Positions 8,590 to 17,675 of a DNA stretch of 64,000 bases are shown here, piece after piece. The notes beneath the pieces were generated by a model. The model searched no databases and was not told where the DNA came from. It saw nothing but the letters and a program-made list of their open reading frames with translations. The DNA is from Tractidigestivibacter montrealensis (GTDB lineage Bacteria; Actinomycetota; Coriobacteriia; Coriobacteriales; Atopobiaceae). The position numbers and the translations under genes are program-made. The stretch covers positions 220,630-284,629 of the forward strand of contig NZ_JANSKA010000005.1 in the NCBI RefSeq assembly GCF_024741235.1, given 5' to 3'. Numbering within the stretch: the stretch's first letter is position 1; each line of letters opens with the position of its first letter.

Positions 8590-11025
8590 TTGGACATCAC
8601 TACCATGGGCATCTGCAGGAATGCCGAGAAGATCTACCAGCTCGTTTCTCTCGAAGGCGTCTCTCCAGACGCGCTCCTCGATATTAGCGCCCAGGACGAC
8701 AACGGAGAGGATGTGCCCGCCAAGGTCTTCCGTGACACGCCTACCGAAGCCGTAGTCGTTCTTATCGACGCGCACTCCAACACCTCCAACATCTCCTACA
8801 CCATCTATGCATCTGACGGGGCCATCCAGGATGCCAGCGCATGGCTTGAGGTTGGCGCGGCAACTGTGAGCCTTCGCGACGCCAAGCTGCAGTCCCGCAT
8901 GAACTACCGCGTCCACAAGGACCTCACAAGCAGGATTCGCGACTACGACAATGGCCGCCAGTTCCTCTTCTCGACCATCTTCATCAAGAAGGCCATTCCC
9001 GACAGGGGCTCCGCCATCGTGCGCGTGGCAGTCCGCGTCCCATGGCGTGAGGATGGCGAGGTAGCACTTCGCGTGCGCGACCAGGCGCTGGCGCCTATAG
9101 ACTCCGCGCCCATCTTCATGGGCTCCCAGAAGTTCGACGCCCGTTTCTCAGGCACAGTCAAGTTCCGCGAGACAGTCTTCTCGGTCCGGCTGCCCAGAGA
9201 CGAGCGCACCGTAATCTTTGACGCCTGGGACAAAGCTGACCCCCACCAGCACACCTTCTTCGAGCTGCCAAAGCCCGACCTCGACCACCTGATTTACGAG
9301 AATGAGGTCCTTACGAGGTCTGCCGATCGCGATCCCTACTACAACGAGTGGTTCCACAAGCAGCAGGCACAGCCATGGGAACTGAGGCTTCAGAGCGAGG
9401 TTAGCTTTGACAACGAGGTCACCTGGAGCGTTGTTGTACCGCTCTTCCACACCACCCACCAGCAGTTTACGGACCTTGTGGCCAGCTTTAGGGCGCAGTC
9501 CTACGCGCACTGGGAGCTTGTCCTGGTAAACGCCTCCCCTGAGGACGGGGAGCTTGCCGAAGAGGTTGCTGCCGCCGTTGCATCTGACGAGAGGATCCGC
9601 AGCATCACGCTCCACAAGAACCTGGGCATCACGCTCAACACTGCGGCGGGAATCCGTGAGGCAACCGGTGACTTCGTGGGCTTTGTCGACCATGACGACA
9701 CAATCGAGCCAGACCTCTTCTTCCACTACACCGAGGCCGTGAACAAGGAGCCAGAGACGGACGTGCTCTACTGCGACGAGGACAAGATCGACCCCAGTGG
9801 CACGCATGTCAAGCCCTTCCTCAAGCCGCAGCTTGAGATTGACCTTCTTACCTGCAAGAACTACATCTGCCACATGCTTGCCGTGCGCCGCAGCCTCCTC
9901 ATGAGCCTAGAGTTTGACAACCCCGCATTCGAGGGCGCGCAGGACCACCACCTCACGCTGCAGGCCGTGGAGAAGGCCCGTCGCGTGACCCACGTGCCGC
10001 GCGTCCTCTACCACTGGCGCATGTGGGAGACCTCCACGGCAACCAGCGAGAGCTCTAAGGGCTACGCGCAGGAGGCGGGCATGAACGCCGTGCGCGCGCA
10101 CTTCAAGCGCATTGGCGTGGACGCCGAGGTCACAGAGGGCGAGAGGCCCTTCTCGTATCATGTGTTCAACAGGCCGCCCGTCGAGCACCCGCGTGTCTCC
10201 ATCCTCATCCCCTCTCGAGACCACGCAGAACTTCTCCAGCGCTGCATAGACTCCATCATTGGCAAGACTACCTATGACAGCTACGAGGTTCTTGTTATCG
10301 AGAACAACAGCGAGCGCACGGAGACCTTCTCGTACTACCAGCAGGTGCAGCGCGAGAACAAGGGACTCGTACGAGTGGTTACCTGGGAAGGCAAGGGAGG
10401 CTTTAACTACTCGAGCCTCATTAACTTTGGGGCCAAGGAATCCAGTGGCGACTACCTGTTGCTCCTGAACAACGACATGGAGCTGAGGACACCGGACTGG
10501 CTCGAGCGCATGGTTGGACTGGCGTCGCGCAAGGACGTTGGTGCCGTTGGTGCGCTTCTCCTCTATCCCGACAACACCGTCCAGCACGCAGGCGTCATTG
10601 TGAGCGGTAGCTGCGCCAACCACTTTGGCATCGATCTTCCGGAGAGCAACCATGGGTACTGCAACCTTATTGAGGATGAGCAAGACCTCTCGGCGGTGAC
10701 CGGCGCATGTCTCATGGTGAGTAGAGAGAACTTCCAAGAGGTTGGCGGCTTCGACAGGGATCTTGCCGTTGCCTTCAACGACGTCGACTTTTGCCTCAAG
10801 CTAAGAGAGCAGGGGCTCCTCGTTGTCTACACTCCACAGGTTGTGCTCACGCACTTTGAGTCCGTCTCAAGAGGCTCTGATTACTCAACAGACAGAGTCA
10901 AGCGCTTTGCCCATGAGGTTGGCATCATGAGGGAGCGCTGGTCTGACTACTACGGACTTGGCGACCCCTACTACAGCCCCCTCCTCCGCTCCTACGAGCC
11001 GCTCGACACCTACTGGAGCTTCTAA
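8590..11025 (+). CDS. Tandem-domain glycosyltransferase family 2 protein
   Basis: About 811 residues from a TTG at 8590, chosen because AAGGCGG sits 5 bases upstream; an ATG at 8605 and an ATG at 8548 are alternatives. After an N-terminal all-beta-looking region (about 1-265) there are two GT-A domains: one at about 277-400 ([16 protein letters not shown], later [11 protein letters not shown]) and one at about 533-770 ([15 protein letters not shown], later [15 protein letters not shown]). Tandem GT2 proteins of this kind usually polymerise or decorate surface polysaccharides by alternating two linkages. No membrane helix is evident. A strong terminator follows. Confidence 0.88.
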   Translation: MDITTMGICRNAEKIYQLVSLEGVSPDALLDISAQDDNGEDVPAKVFRDTPTEAVVVLIDAHSNTSNISYTIYASDGAIQDASAWLEVGAATVSLRDAKLQSRMNYRVHKDLTSRIRDYDNGRQFLFSTIFIKKAIPDRGSAIVRVAVRVPWREDGEVALRVRDQALAPIDSAPIFMGSQKFDARFSGTVKFRETVFSVRLPRDERTVIFDAWDKADPHQHTFFELPKPDLDHLIYENEVLTRSADRDPYYNEWFHKQQAQPWELRLQSEVSFDNEVTWSVVVPLFHTTHQQFTDLVASFRAQSYAHWELVLVNASPEDGELAEEVAAAVASDERIRSITLHKNLGITLNTAAGIREATGDFVGFVDHDDTIEPDLFFHYTEAVNKEPETDVLYCDEDKIDPSGTHVKPFLKPQLEIDLLTCKNYICHMLAVRRSLLMSLEFDNPAFEGAQDHHLTLQAVEKARRVTHVPRVLYHWRMWETSTATSESSKGYAQEAGMNAVRAHFKRIGVDAEVTEGERPFSYHVFNRPPVEHPRVSILIPSRDHAELLQRCIDSIIGKTTYDSYEVLVIENNSERTETFSYYQQVQRENKGLVRVVTWEGKGGFNYSSLINFGAKESSGDYLLLLNNDMELRTPDWLERMVGLASRKDVGAVGALLLYPDNTVQHAGVIVSGSCANHFGIDLPESNHGYCNLIEDEQDLSAVTGACLMVSRENFQEVGGFDRDLAVAFNDVDFCLKLREQGLLVVYTPQVVLTHFESVSRGSDYSTDRVKRFAHEVGIMRERWSDYYGLGDPYYSPLLRSYEPLDTYWSF

Positions 11026-11031
11026 ACGAGA

Positions 11032-11069
11032 GAGCGCCCAACGGTTTTTCCGTTGGGCGCTCAATTTTT
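11032..11069 (+). terminator. Rho-independent terminator
   Basis: Perfect 13-bp stem (GAGCGCCCAACGG / CCGTTGGGCGCTC) with a TTTTT loop, then AATTTTT. Lies 7 bases after the glycosyltransferase stop codon. Confidence 0.92.
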
Positions 11070-11102
11070 CCTGCAAGATGAGATTCGAGTCTTTGACTCC
11101 CC

Positions 11103-12842
11103 TTAGATTTTGGAGAGCTTGTCGTACCACTCCTGGGCCTTAGTGATGTACTCGTCGTGCTGAGAACCGCCAACTGCAAGCGATGCTGGGCACTCCGTTG
11201 AAACGCACTCGTTGTGGCCCACCACATTGACGCCCCACTGCGGCCTGCCAAGACTGTACTGAAGGCAGAGCGCCGCAACCAGGCGAGCTCCCGAGTTGAT
11301 GGTGGCTTCCGTCATGCGCCACTGGCCGTTCCCGTCTTTGTAATCCGCGTGCTCGATGCCTATGGACTGGGTGTTGATGGTCCAGTTGCCCGCATGCCAT
11401 GCCGTGTTGGAGTCCAGGACGAGCTGTCCCACCGTGCCGTTGGCCTCCACCTGATAGTGGGCTGACGCGGCACGCGTCTGCCAGGTGCTGTAGATGGTCT
11501 CTGTCGTAAGGTTGCCAACGTTGTGGTGAATCACGATCTTCGAGATTGACTGGCCAAAACGCCCAGTGGAGTAGTGGACGTTCATGAGCAGTTCCTTGAC
11601 TGCGCCAGCCCCGGACCAGTAGGGAGAGCTCTTGAGCCAGCAGTAGCTCTCGCCGGCATTGGGGGCAATCGTCTGTGTGATGGTGCCGTCACTTGCGGTG
11701 GCATAGGTGTATCCGCTTGAGGGAGAAACCCAGGTGGAGCCCTTGGCCACAAATCCCACAGGAGTGAGGTAGCGAGACTGGCCGCTCTCGTTTGTAACAA
11801 CGGCATCGGACTTCACCGCGCCACCAGACACAAGAAGCTCGTCTCCCGAGGAGGTTACGTACCAGCCATCAGCAGGCATAGCGGCACCATACCAGCCCGC
11901 ACCCTCCTTACGCCACCCAATGGAGCCAAGGTAGTCATACTCGCTCTGAGCCGTGGTGTAGTGGTGCGTGGCCACAGTGACATATGGGTTGAAGAGACGG
12001 TACACCATGGTTGTCTGCGAGGAGTCAGAGTAAAAGCCAACGCCTTCGCCACTCCAGCCAAAGGAAACAAGCGAGTTGTACTCGTCACGGCTCGTCGTGT
12101 AGTGGTGGTCTCCCGAATACCTGTTGTAGAGGCGGAAGACGGCATTACCGGAATTGGGAGTAAACCAGGCAACGGACTCGCCGGTCCACCCAAGAGAGAT
12201 GAGGCTCTGCGCCTCAGAGGAGGACGAAGTAAAGAGGTGCTCGCCGTTGTACCTGTTATAGAGGCGGTACATGGGAAGCTGAGAGATGCTCTCCTCTGCA
12301 GTCGTGACTGAAGAAGTCGTAGCTGCAGCAGAAACGCTCTCTGCGACAGCTGTCGTCTGAGGCGACGAGCTTGCCTCGGTAGTTTCCTCCGCATGGGATG
12401 ACGCCTCGTCAGCATCGGAAGACGTGACGGACGTCTGGGTCTGACCGGCCCCCGGAGTCTTCTCCTCTTGAGCCTCCTGCTGCTGAGAAGAAGCGGGCAT
12501 CTCGACTGTCGGCTGCTGCTCCGCGTTTGCCGTGTTTTCCTCGGTCGTTCCGGTAACAGTTGGAGATGTCTCGGCGCTGCTGCTTGCTGGCGCTTGGGGC
12601 TCAGCCTTTGGGGTGGCCCCGTTTGCTGTGCCCGTTTCAGCGACCTGGGACTCGTCGGGCTGAACAGTGCTCCTGGCGTCCTGCGACTGCACGGTCGTCA
12701 GGACTGAAGCAGTGTCGGTGGTGGCTGGGACGCCATTCTCGGCAGCAAAAACTATGGCAGGAGTCCCAAGCAGAGCAAGCCCCAGCGTAGTCACCAGTGC
12801 TACGCGATTAGGCAGCCAGTACGAGCGGTTCTCTTGTTGCAC
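11103..12842 (-). CDS. Secreted N-acetylmuramoyl-L-alanine amidase with triple wall module
   Basis: 579 residues from a GTG at 12842 (AAGGGAG upstream). Signal peptide about 1-33 (LVTTLGLALLGTPAIVFA), then a Ser/Thr/Glu-rich linker to about 188. Three 42-residue repeats of the MYRLYN..GEH.(Y/F)T..GW..E type fill about 190-318 (resembling Pfam DUF5648). The C-terminal 150 residues are an Amidase_2/PGRP zinc amidase: IVIHHN near 432, SIGIEHAD, and GHNECVSTECP. It should cut the lactyl-peptide bond of peptidoglycan outside the cell. It follows the glucosaminidase gene by 47 bases. Confidence 0.9.
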   Translation of the reverse strand: MQQENRSYWLPNRVALVTTLGLALLGTPAIVFAAENGVPATTDTASVLTTVQSQDARSTVQPDESQVAETGTANGATPKAEPQAPASSSAETSPTVTGTTEENTANAEQQPTVEMPASSQQQEAQEEKTPGAGQTQTSVTSSDADEASSHAEETTEASSSPQTTAVAESVSAAATTSSVTTAEESISQLPMYRLYNRYNGEHLFTSSSSEAQSLISLGWTGESVAWFTPNSGNAVFRLYNRYSGDHHYTTSRDEYNSLVSFGWSGEGVGFYSDSSQTTMVYRLFNPYVTVATHHYTTAQSEYDYLGSIGWRKEGAGWYGAAMPADGWYVTSSGDELLVSGGAVKSDAVVTNESGQSRYLTPVGFVAKGSTWVSPSSGYTYATASDGTITQTIAPNAGESYCWLKSSPYWSGAGAVKELLMNVHYSTGRFGQSISKIVIHHNVGNLTTETIYSTWQTRAASAHYQVEANGTVGQLVLDSNTAWHAGNWTINTQSIGIEHADYKDGNGQWRMTEATINSGARLVAALCLQYSLGRPQWGVNVVGHNECVSTECPASLAVGGSQHDEYITKAQEWYDKLSKI

Positions 12843-12889
12843 GATACAAAAACTCCCTTAATATTCCGGGCATCAATACCCAGCCAAAT

Positions 12890-13945
12890 CTAGATGCCGT
12901 AGAGAATGGCGAGAATGCTTGCGCCATAGCCAGTTCCGCTGGCCCACGTGCCCGAGAGTCCCTCCACCGTGGTCGCACGTCCAAAGAGCCAGGTGCCATA
13001 GCGCTGGTCAACGATGATCGACGAGAGTGGTGCGTACCCAGCATAAGCGCGCAGGTGCTGGGCTTGAGCTAAGAATCCCTCGTAGACGCTCGAGAACCTG
13101 TTGGGTTCGCCGCCGCTGTCAGTGGCACCAAGGCCGCTGAAGTTGCAGTACTCAGGCTTGACGGCGCCGCCAAAGCCAAGGTAGCCCGTCTCGACCATGG
13201 ATTGCGCGTAGATGACGTCAGCCCGCACGCCCTCGGCCTCGGCGGCTTCGAAAAGCCTGTCGACAAACTCGTCAACGTTGCTCGCGCCGTACTGCGCATA
13301 CACGTCGGACGGAAAATCCCTCCCGCGCGCCTTGAGAGCGGCAGTGAGGTTTGCCTTGACCTGCTCCCTCGAGTGCTCGCTGGTGCCCATGAAGGGGGTG
13401 CCGTTCACAACGCTACCAACAGAAGAAGGGTCAAGGCCGTACCATGCGGTGCCCTCCGCATGCCATCCCAGGGACACAAGGTAGTCATTCTCGGCACTGG
13501 ATGTTGTGTAGTTGTGCGTGCCAATTTTCTCATAGGGGTTGAACTGCCTGTAGAGCGGAACGCCTTGAGCGTCATCGGAGTACCAGCCCACGCCCTCACC
13601 GCTCCACCCAAGGGAGACGAGCGAGTTGTACTCGTCCAGGCTCGTTGTGTAGTGGTGGTCTCCGCTGTAGGGGTTGTACAGCCGGTAAACCGGAGCGCTC
13701 GATTCAAGCGGAGCATACCAGCCAATGCCCTCGTATCTCCACCCGGCGCGGTCGAGGCTCGAAAGCTCGCTTGCGCTTGAGGTATACAGATGCTCACCGG
13801 TATACGGGTTATAGAGCCGGTACATTGCCACAGCCTGAACGTTGCCCTGTGCGAATGCAGGGGCAACGCCAAAAGACAGCACAGCCGCAGCGACAAGTCC
13901 AGCCACCAGGGGTAGCAGCTTCTGGAAAGCATTGTGACGCGTCAT
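12890..13945 (-). CDS. Secreted glucosaminidase with triple wall module
   Basis: 351 residues from the ATG at 13945, which has GGGAGG five bases upstream; a longer in-frame start lacks this. Signal peptide about 1-33 (LLPLVAGLVAAAVLSFGVAPAFA). Three wall repeats occupy about 41-165, starting MYRLYNPYTGEHLYT. Residues about 200-351 match the GH73-like endo-beta-N-acetylglucosaminidase fold, with a catalytic-type Glu in QSMVETGYLGFGG and NFSGLGATDSG downstream. Predicted to cleave the glycan strand after GlcNAc. Probably co-transcribed with the downstream amidase gene. Confidence 0.85.
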   Translation of the reverse strand: MTRHNAFQKLLPLVAGLVAAAVLSFGVAPAFAQGNVQAVAMYRLYNPYTGEHLYTSSASELSSLDRAGWRYEGIGWYAPLESSAPVYRLYNPYSGDHHYTTSLDEYNSLVSLGWSGEGVGWYSDDAQGVPLYRQFNPYEKIGTHNYTTSSAENDYLVSLGWHAEGTAWYGLDPSSVGSVVNGTPFMGTSEHSREQVKANLTAALKARGRDFPSDVYAQYGASNVDEFVDRLFEAAEAEGVRADVIYAQSMVETGYLGFGGAVKPEYCNFSGLGATDSGGEPNRFSSVYEGFLAQAQHLRAYAGYAPLSSIIVDQRYGTWLFGRATTVEGLSGTWASGTGYGASILAILYGI

Positions 13946-13975
13946 GACGTCCTCCCAAATTGCAACTAAAGGAAT

Positions 13976-13981
13976 AGTATA
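13976..13981 (-). promoter_or_regulatory. Candidate -10 box for the glucosaminidase gene
   Basis: TATACT on the minus strand, 31 bases before the ATG, in the 86-base gap after the muramidase gene. The -35 region is weak (TACTTG-like). A 12-mer GTGACGTAGTTA (14006-14017, minus) lies just upstream and recurs at 60668-60679. Confidence 0.4.
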
Positions 13982-14031
13982 CACGCCTGAGAATTCGCCA
14001 AGTAATAACTACGTCACGTTATCCGTTAGGC

Positions 14032-15315
14032 CTACACACCGTACCAGGCGACCCCTTCGTCAACCCAGCCAAGTGAGACGAGGTGGTCTCGTTCCTCGGT
14101 GCTGGTTGTGTAGTTGTGCGTGCCTATCCAGGCATAAGGGTTGAACTGCCGGTAGATGGGAACTCCCGTACTCTTGGGGGCAGAATGCCAGCAGACGTTC
14201 TCGCCCACCCACCCAACCGAGACGAGCGAATTGTACTCGTCGCGGCTCATCGTGTAGTGGTGGTCGCTCGAATACGGATTGTAGAGGCGATAGACCTCGC
14301 TTCCCGAGGTTGGGGCGTTCCAGCCAAGCCCCTCGTAGTTCCAGCCCAGGCTCACGAGGTTGTCTCGCTCACTTGCGCTCTCGGTGTAGAGGTGCTCGCC
14401 CGAGTATGGGTTGTAGAGACGATACATGGACACGTAGGAGTCCAGAGCGATGCGGAAGTCGATGTCCACGTTGCCGGAGATGCCGTTCACGCGGCCCGTC
14501 GAGCTGCATTGCCAGTACTCGTAGGAGCCCGCATAGGTGCAGGAGGAGTTGTACTGGGCAACCCAGCGCGACCAATTCTCAAAGCGGGAATCCGTGAGGT
14601 AGTTATTCCACCAGTTGAGGTTCGCATAGACCCCAGGGGTGTACCCAGCGGCCTCAACGGCTTCGCAGAACCGCGTAGCCATGTCTCCAAGCAGCGTGGC
14701 ATCGCCATACGGCAACGTAACGTCTTCAAGGTCGTAGTAGACAGGAAGCGATGGAGAGGCATCGCCCATCGAGGCAAGGAGATAACGTGCCTCCTGCGCC
14801 GCCGAGGAAGCATCGACTGCGTAGGAGTAGTGGTAGATGCCATACGGGATGCCCACGCGCTCGCACTCCGAGGCGTTAAACGCAAACCTCTTGTCATGCT
14901 GCTTCGTCGAGGTTACGTCATCCGGCCAGCCGTAGCTGCAGCGGAGAATGGCAAAGTCGATTCCCGCCTCCTTGACGGAATCCCAGTCAATCTCTCCTTG
15001 ATGCTCAGAAACATCGATGCCTTTGGCAACGGCGCCCTTGATGATGCTCCCGTCGCTTGAAAGATACCCACCATCGGTCTTGGTCCACGCATCACTCGAA
15101 GCAACGGAAAGGCCGGATACGCCCCCGCTCTCGCCTGGTGCCCCCGCTGTGTAGCGGAAGCTCTCGGCAAAATCGTTCTGCATGCGATACTGCAAGTCAG
15201 AGGTGGCGCCAGATGACGCCAAGGAAGACTGCTCTGCACGGGCAACATGGGGAAGCAGAAGCAACGGGACAGAACCGGCAATCCCAATAAAAGTTCGTCT
15301 GGATACGTGGGGCAC
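14032..15315 (-). CDS. Secreted GH25 muramidase (lysozyme) with triple wall module
   Basis: 427 residues from a GTG at 15315 with GGGAGG five bases upstream. The N terminus SRRTFIGIAGSVPLLLLPHVARA is a signal peptide with a twin-Arg look. Residues about 95-290 are a GH25 domain: GIDVSEHQGEIDW (Asp101), DLED (195-198, catalytic acids) and a late YWQ and DIDF. The C terminus (about 296-427) carries three wall repeats, so the module is C-terminal here but N-terminal to the catalytic domain in its neighbours. It should hydrolyse MurNAc-GlcNAc bonds. Confidence 0.92.
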   Translation of the reverse strand: MPHVSRRTFIGIAGSVPLLLLPHVARAEQSSLASSGATSDLQYRMQNDFAESFRYTAGAPGESGGVSGLSVASSDAWTKTDGGYLSSDGSIIKGAVAKGIDVSEHQGEIDWDSVKEAGIDFAILRCSYGWPDDVTSTKQHDKRFAFNASECERVGIPYGIYHYSYAVDASSAAQEARYLLASMGDASPSLPVYYDLEDVTLPYGDATLLGDMATRFCEAVEAAGYTPGVYANLNWWNNYLTDSRFENWSRWVAQYNSSCTYAGSYEYWQCSSTGRVNGISGNVDIDFRIALDSYVSMYRLYNPYSGEHLYTESASERDNLVSLGWNYEGLGWNAPTSGSEVYRLYNPYSSDHHYTMSRDEYNSLVSVGWVGENVCWHSAPKSTGVPIYRQFNPYAWIGTHNYTTSTEERDHLVSLGWVDEGVAWYGV

Positions 15316-15457
15316 GGGAGCCTCCCGAAGTCAGTCAATACTTACCAATCCACACGTAGTCTACGAAGAATGGCACCCCCTGCGCCATACTTGGCACGAA
15401 TGCATAGAAAAAAATTCTGAGCTGCTGTGTTCTTCAAGCAATACAAACTTGTTGATT

Positions 15458-15493
15458 GAATAAAGCGGCCTCGTCGGTATAGACGAGGCCGCT
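15458..15493 (-). terminator. Rho-independent terminator of the L,D-transpeptidase gene
   Basis: Minus strand: 12-bp stem AGCGGCCTCGTC / GACGAGGCCGCT (15464-15493) with a 6-base loop, followed by TTTATTC. The stop codon is 28 bases upstream. The remaining 15316-15457 stretch holds the upstream region of the muramidase gene with nothing else recognisable. Confidence 0.85.
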
Positions 15494-15520
15494 TCTTAGA
15501 TACAGAGCGCTCTCAATAAC

Positions 15521-17530
15521 CTAGTACGTGACAACCTTGGTCCCACGCGGAATGGTGTCGTAGATCCACTTTGCGTTCTCGATGGCAAGACGCACACAGC
15601 CGTGGGACGCGTTGATGCCAAGCCTGCCATCCATGACGCGATTGCTGTTCTGGTAGTAGAGCACGGAGTGGAAGAGGTAGTCACCGTAGAACTGGGTGAA
15701 GTAGTAGCAGGTGAAGCCGCGACCAAAGGAGTAGCCCTTGAGGTTGGTGGCAAACTCCCCCTTGACGGTGCAGTTGTTGGCACCCGTCGTGCATGCCCAT
15801 TCCTTCACCGCATACCAACCGTTGTCCCACTGATAAACGGCCGTCCTGTTGCTCCAACAATCAACGAGGATGAGGTAGTTGGTCGAGCTGCGGTAGTTCT
15901 GAGCCTTCGCTGCCATGTCCTGCCAGCTTCCACACGAGAAGCAACCACCCCAGTCAACAGCGCGCCACCATGCACCATTGGCGTAGAAGACGCCGCTGCG
16001 GTTGAGACGCCCACTGGAGGGATTGGCATAGAACGTATTGCCATCCTCGCCAAAGAAGCCATCGGCGCGCGCACCGACAAGGCCGTTGGGGCCATAGGCA
16101 CCCATGCGGTAGAGGCAGGTGGAAGAGTCGTCGGCAGCCTGGAACCAGATGAACCCGGTGGACTCGTTGAGCCTTCCGTTGCCATCGGTGAGCACAAAGA
16201 TGTTGCCAACGCGCGCGCGACCAACCGCAATGTAGCCCGCGCCGGGAACGCCGTAATAGGCGGAGCCACCGTCAACGAACCTGCCTGTCTTTGCGTAGGG
16301 CAGGCCATCGGAGCCCATCTCTATCATGTATCGGTGAGCAGAACCCGTGGGAGCAGAACTCTCCCACCAACCAGTGGACTCGGGGAGCTCACCCGTCGAG
16401 GCGTTAGCAACAACGGTACGGCCATCAACGACTTCGGCGCCCCTCACCACATGGCCATTGGAGGAGGTTGCATACGCACGAATACCCGGATTGCCGTCCT
16501 CGTTGGGCTCGATGACGCGTCCGGAAGCAAATGATCCGTCACGCTGGACCCACCAGCGTCCCGAAGGACCCGTGGCCCAGAAGGGCTCCACAGGAAGCGA
16601 TGCGTGGTCGAGCGAGTACCATGCGACGCCCTCGCGCTTCCAGCCGAGAGCACCCAGCCACTCGTCCTCGGCTGTACTCAGGGTGTAGTTGTGGGTGCCG
16701 ACGGTTTCATACGGGTTGAACTCACGCAGCACACCCCTCGTGCCGCTCGAGAGCCACGCCCTACCCTCACGCCTCCAGCCGATCGAGGCCAAAAAAGACG
16801 CCTCGGACTCTGAGAGAGTATAGAGGTGCTCGCCGTTGTAAGGGTTATAGAGCCTGATGACGGCATCGCCCGAGGAGGTCGAGGAGACCCAGCCCACGCC
16901 CTCCCAGGCCCAGCCGTAGCCTACAAGGCCCTTGGCCTCGGCAAGGTCCGCAGTGTAGAGGTGCTCGCCCGAGTAGGGGTTGTAGAGGCGGTAGATGTTC
17001 TGGAGGGAGTCGCTATCGTCAGAGGCAGGAGCTGCAGCAGCGGTGTCACCAGAGGTGGCGGCGGCAGCCGTAGTAGAAGAATCCTCGGGCTGAGGTGCCA
17101 CGGGCGTCGGGGCAGGCTCAGATGCTTGCTCCGCCGCACTGGACTCAGAGCCTGTCGAGGCGGGCGCGTCAGTTTCTGCGGAGGTTGCCTCGGTGGAGTT
17201 GGCTTCCGAGGTGCTCTCTGTAGAGGTGGAGCCGGTGTCTACAGGGGCCGTCTCGTCCTTGTCGGCAGCTGGATCCTGGGGCGCGGCGCTTTGTTCCACC
17301 TCTTGCGTGGCCTGCGTGTGGTCACCGTTCTCCGTGACGGCCTGAGCCTCATTCTCGGCTACCGCTGCCTGGGGAGCGTCCCCAGCCCTAGTGAAAGTGT
17401 CCGAAGCCACGACCTCAGTCTGCTGCGCTCCCATGGCGTTGACCTCCTCCGCAACGGCAGACAGAGGCACGGCCGCAAGCGCGGCAGCAAGGACACCGCA
17501 GAAGAATGCACTTCTCACCTTTGGGCTCAT
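15521..17530 (-). CDS. Secreted L,D-transpeptidase (YkuD) with triple wall module
   Basis: 669 residues from the ATG at 17530 (GAGGGAG upstream). Signal peptide about 1-28, then an acidic Ser/Thr/Ala linker to about 175. Three wall repeats (about 178-305, IYRLYNPYSGEHLYT first) are followed by about 220 residues of aromatic/Gly-rich sequence resembling glucan- or choline-binding repeats (for example WWVQRDGSFASGR, TGWWESS). The C-terminal 125 residues are YkuD, with the catalytic HGCVRL near 643. It should form 3-3 crosslinks or attach proteins to peptidoglycan. Confidence 0.9.
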   Translation of the reverse strand: MSPKVRSAFFCGVLAAALAAVPLSAVAEEVNAMGAQQTEVVASDTFTRAGDAPQAAVAENEAQAVTENGDHTQATQEVEQSAAPQDPAADKDETAPVDTGSTSTESTSEANSTEATSAETDAPASTGSESSAAEQASEPAPTPVAPQPEDSSTTAAAATSGDTAAAAPASDDSDSLQNIYRLYNPYSGEHLYTADLAEAKGLVGYGWAWEGVGWVSSTSSGDAVIRLYNPYNGEHLYTLSESEASFLASIGWRREGRAWLSSGTRGVLREFNPYETVGTHNYTLSTAEDEWLGALGWKREGVAWYSLDHASLPVEPFWATGPSGRWWVQRDGSFASGRVIEPNEDGNPGIRAYATSSNGHVVRGAEVVDGRTVVANASTGELPESTGWWESSAPTGSAHRYMIEMGSDGLPYAKTGRFVDGGSAYYGVPGAGYIAVGRARVGNIFVLTDGNGRLNESTGFIWFQAADDSSTCLYRMGAYGPNGLVGARADGFFGEDGNTFYANPSSGRLNRSGVFYANGAWWRAVDWGGCFSCGSWQDMAAKAQNYRSSTNYLILVDCWSNRTAVYQWDNGWYAVKEWACTTGANNCTVKGEFATNLKGYSFGRGFTCYYFTQFYGDYLFHSVLYYQNSNRVMDGRLGINASHGCVRLAIENAKWIYDTIPRGTKVVTY

Positions 17531-17610
17531 CAAAACACTCTCCCTCAAGTCATAGACAGCTAGGGAAGATGGTAAAGCACGCTCAGGGTAATTTCAGCGA
17601 GAAGTCCACC

Positions 17611-17645
17611 GAAAAGGGGCGCCGCTCGATAACGAACGGCGCCCC
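17611..17645 (-). terminator. Rho-independent terminator of pnp
   Basis: Minus strand stem GGGGCGCCG / CGGCGCCCC (17616-17645) with a 12-base loop, followed by TTTTC. About 30 bases after the pnp stop. Confidence 0.88.
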
Positions 17646-17675
17646 CTGCCAATGAGAAGCTGGTAGCAAGTAATC

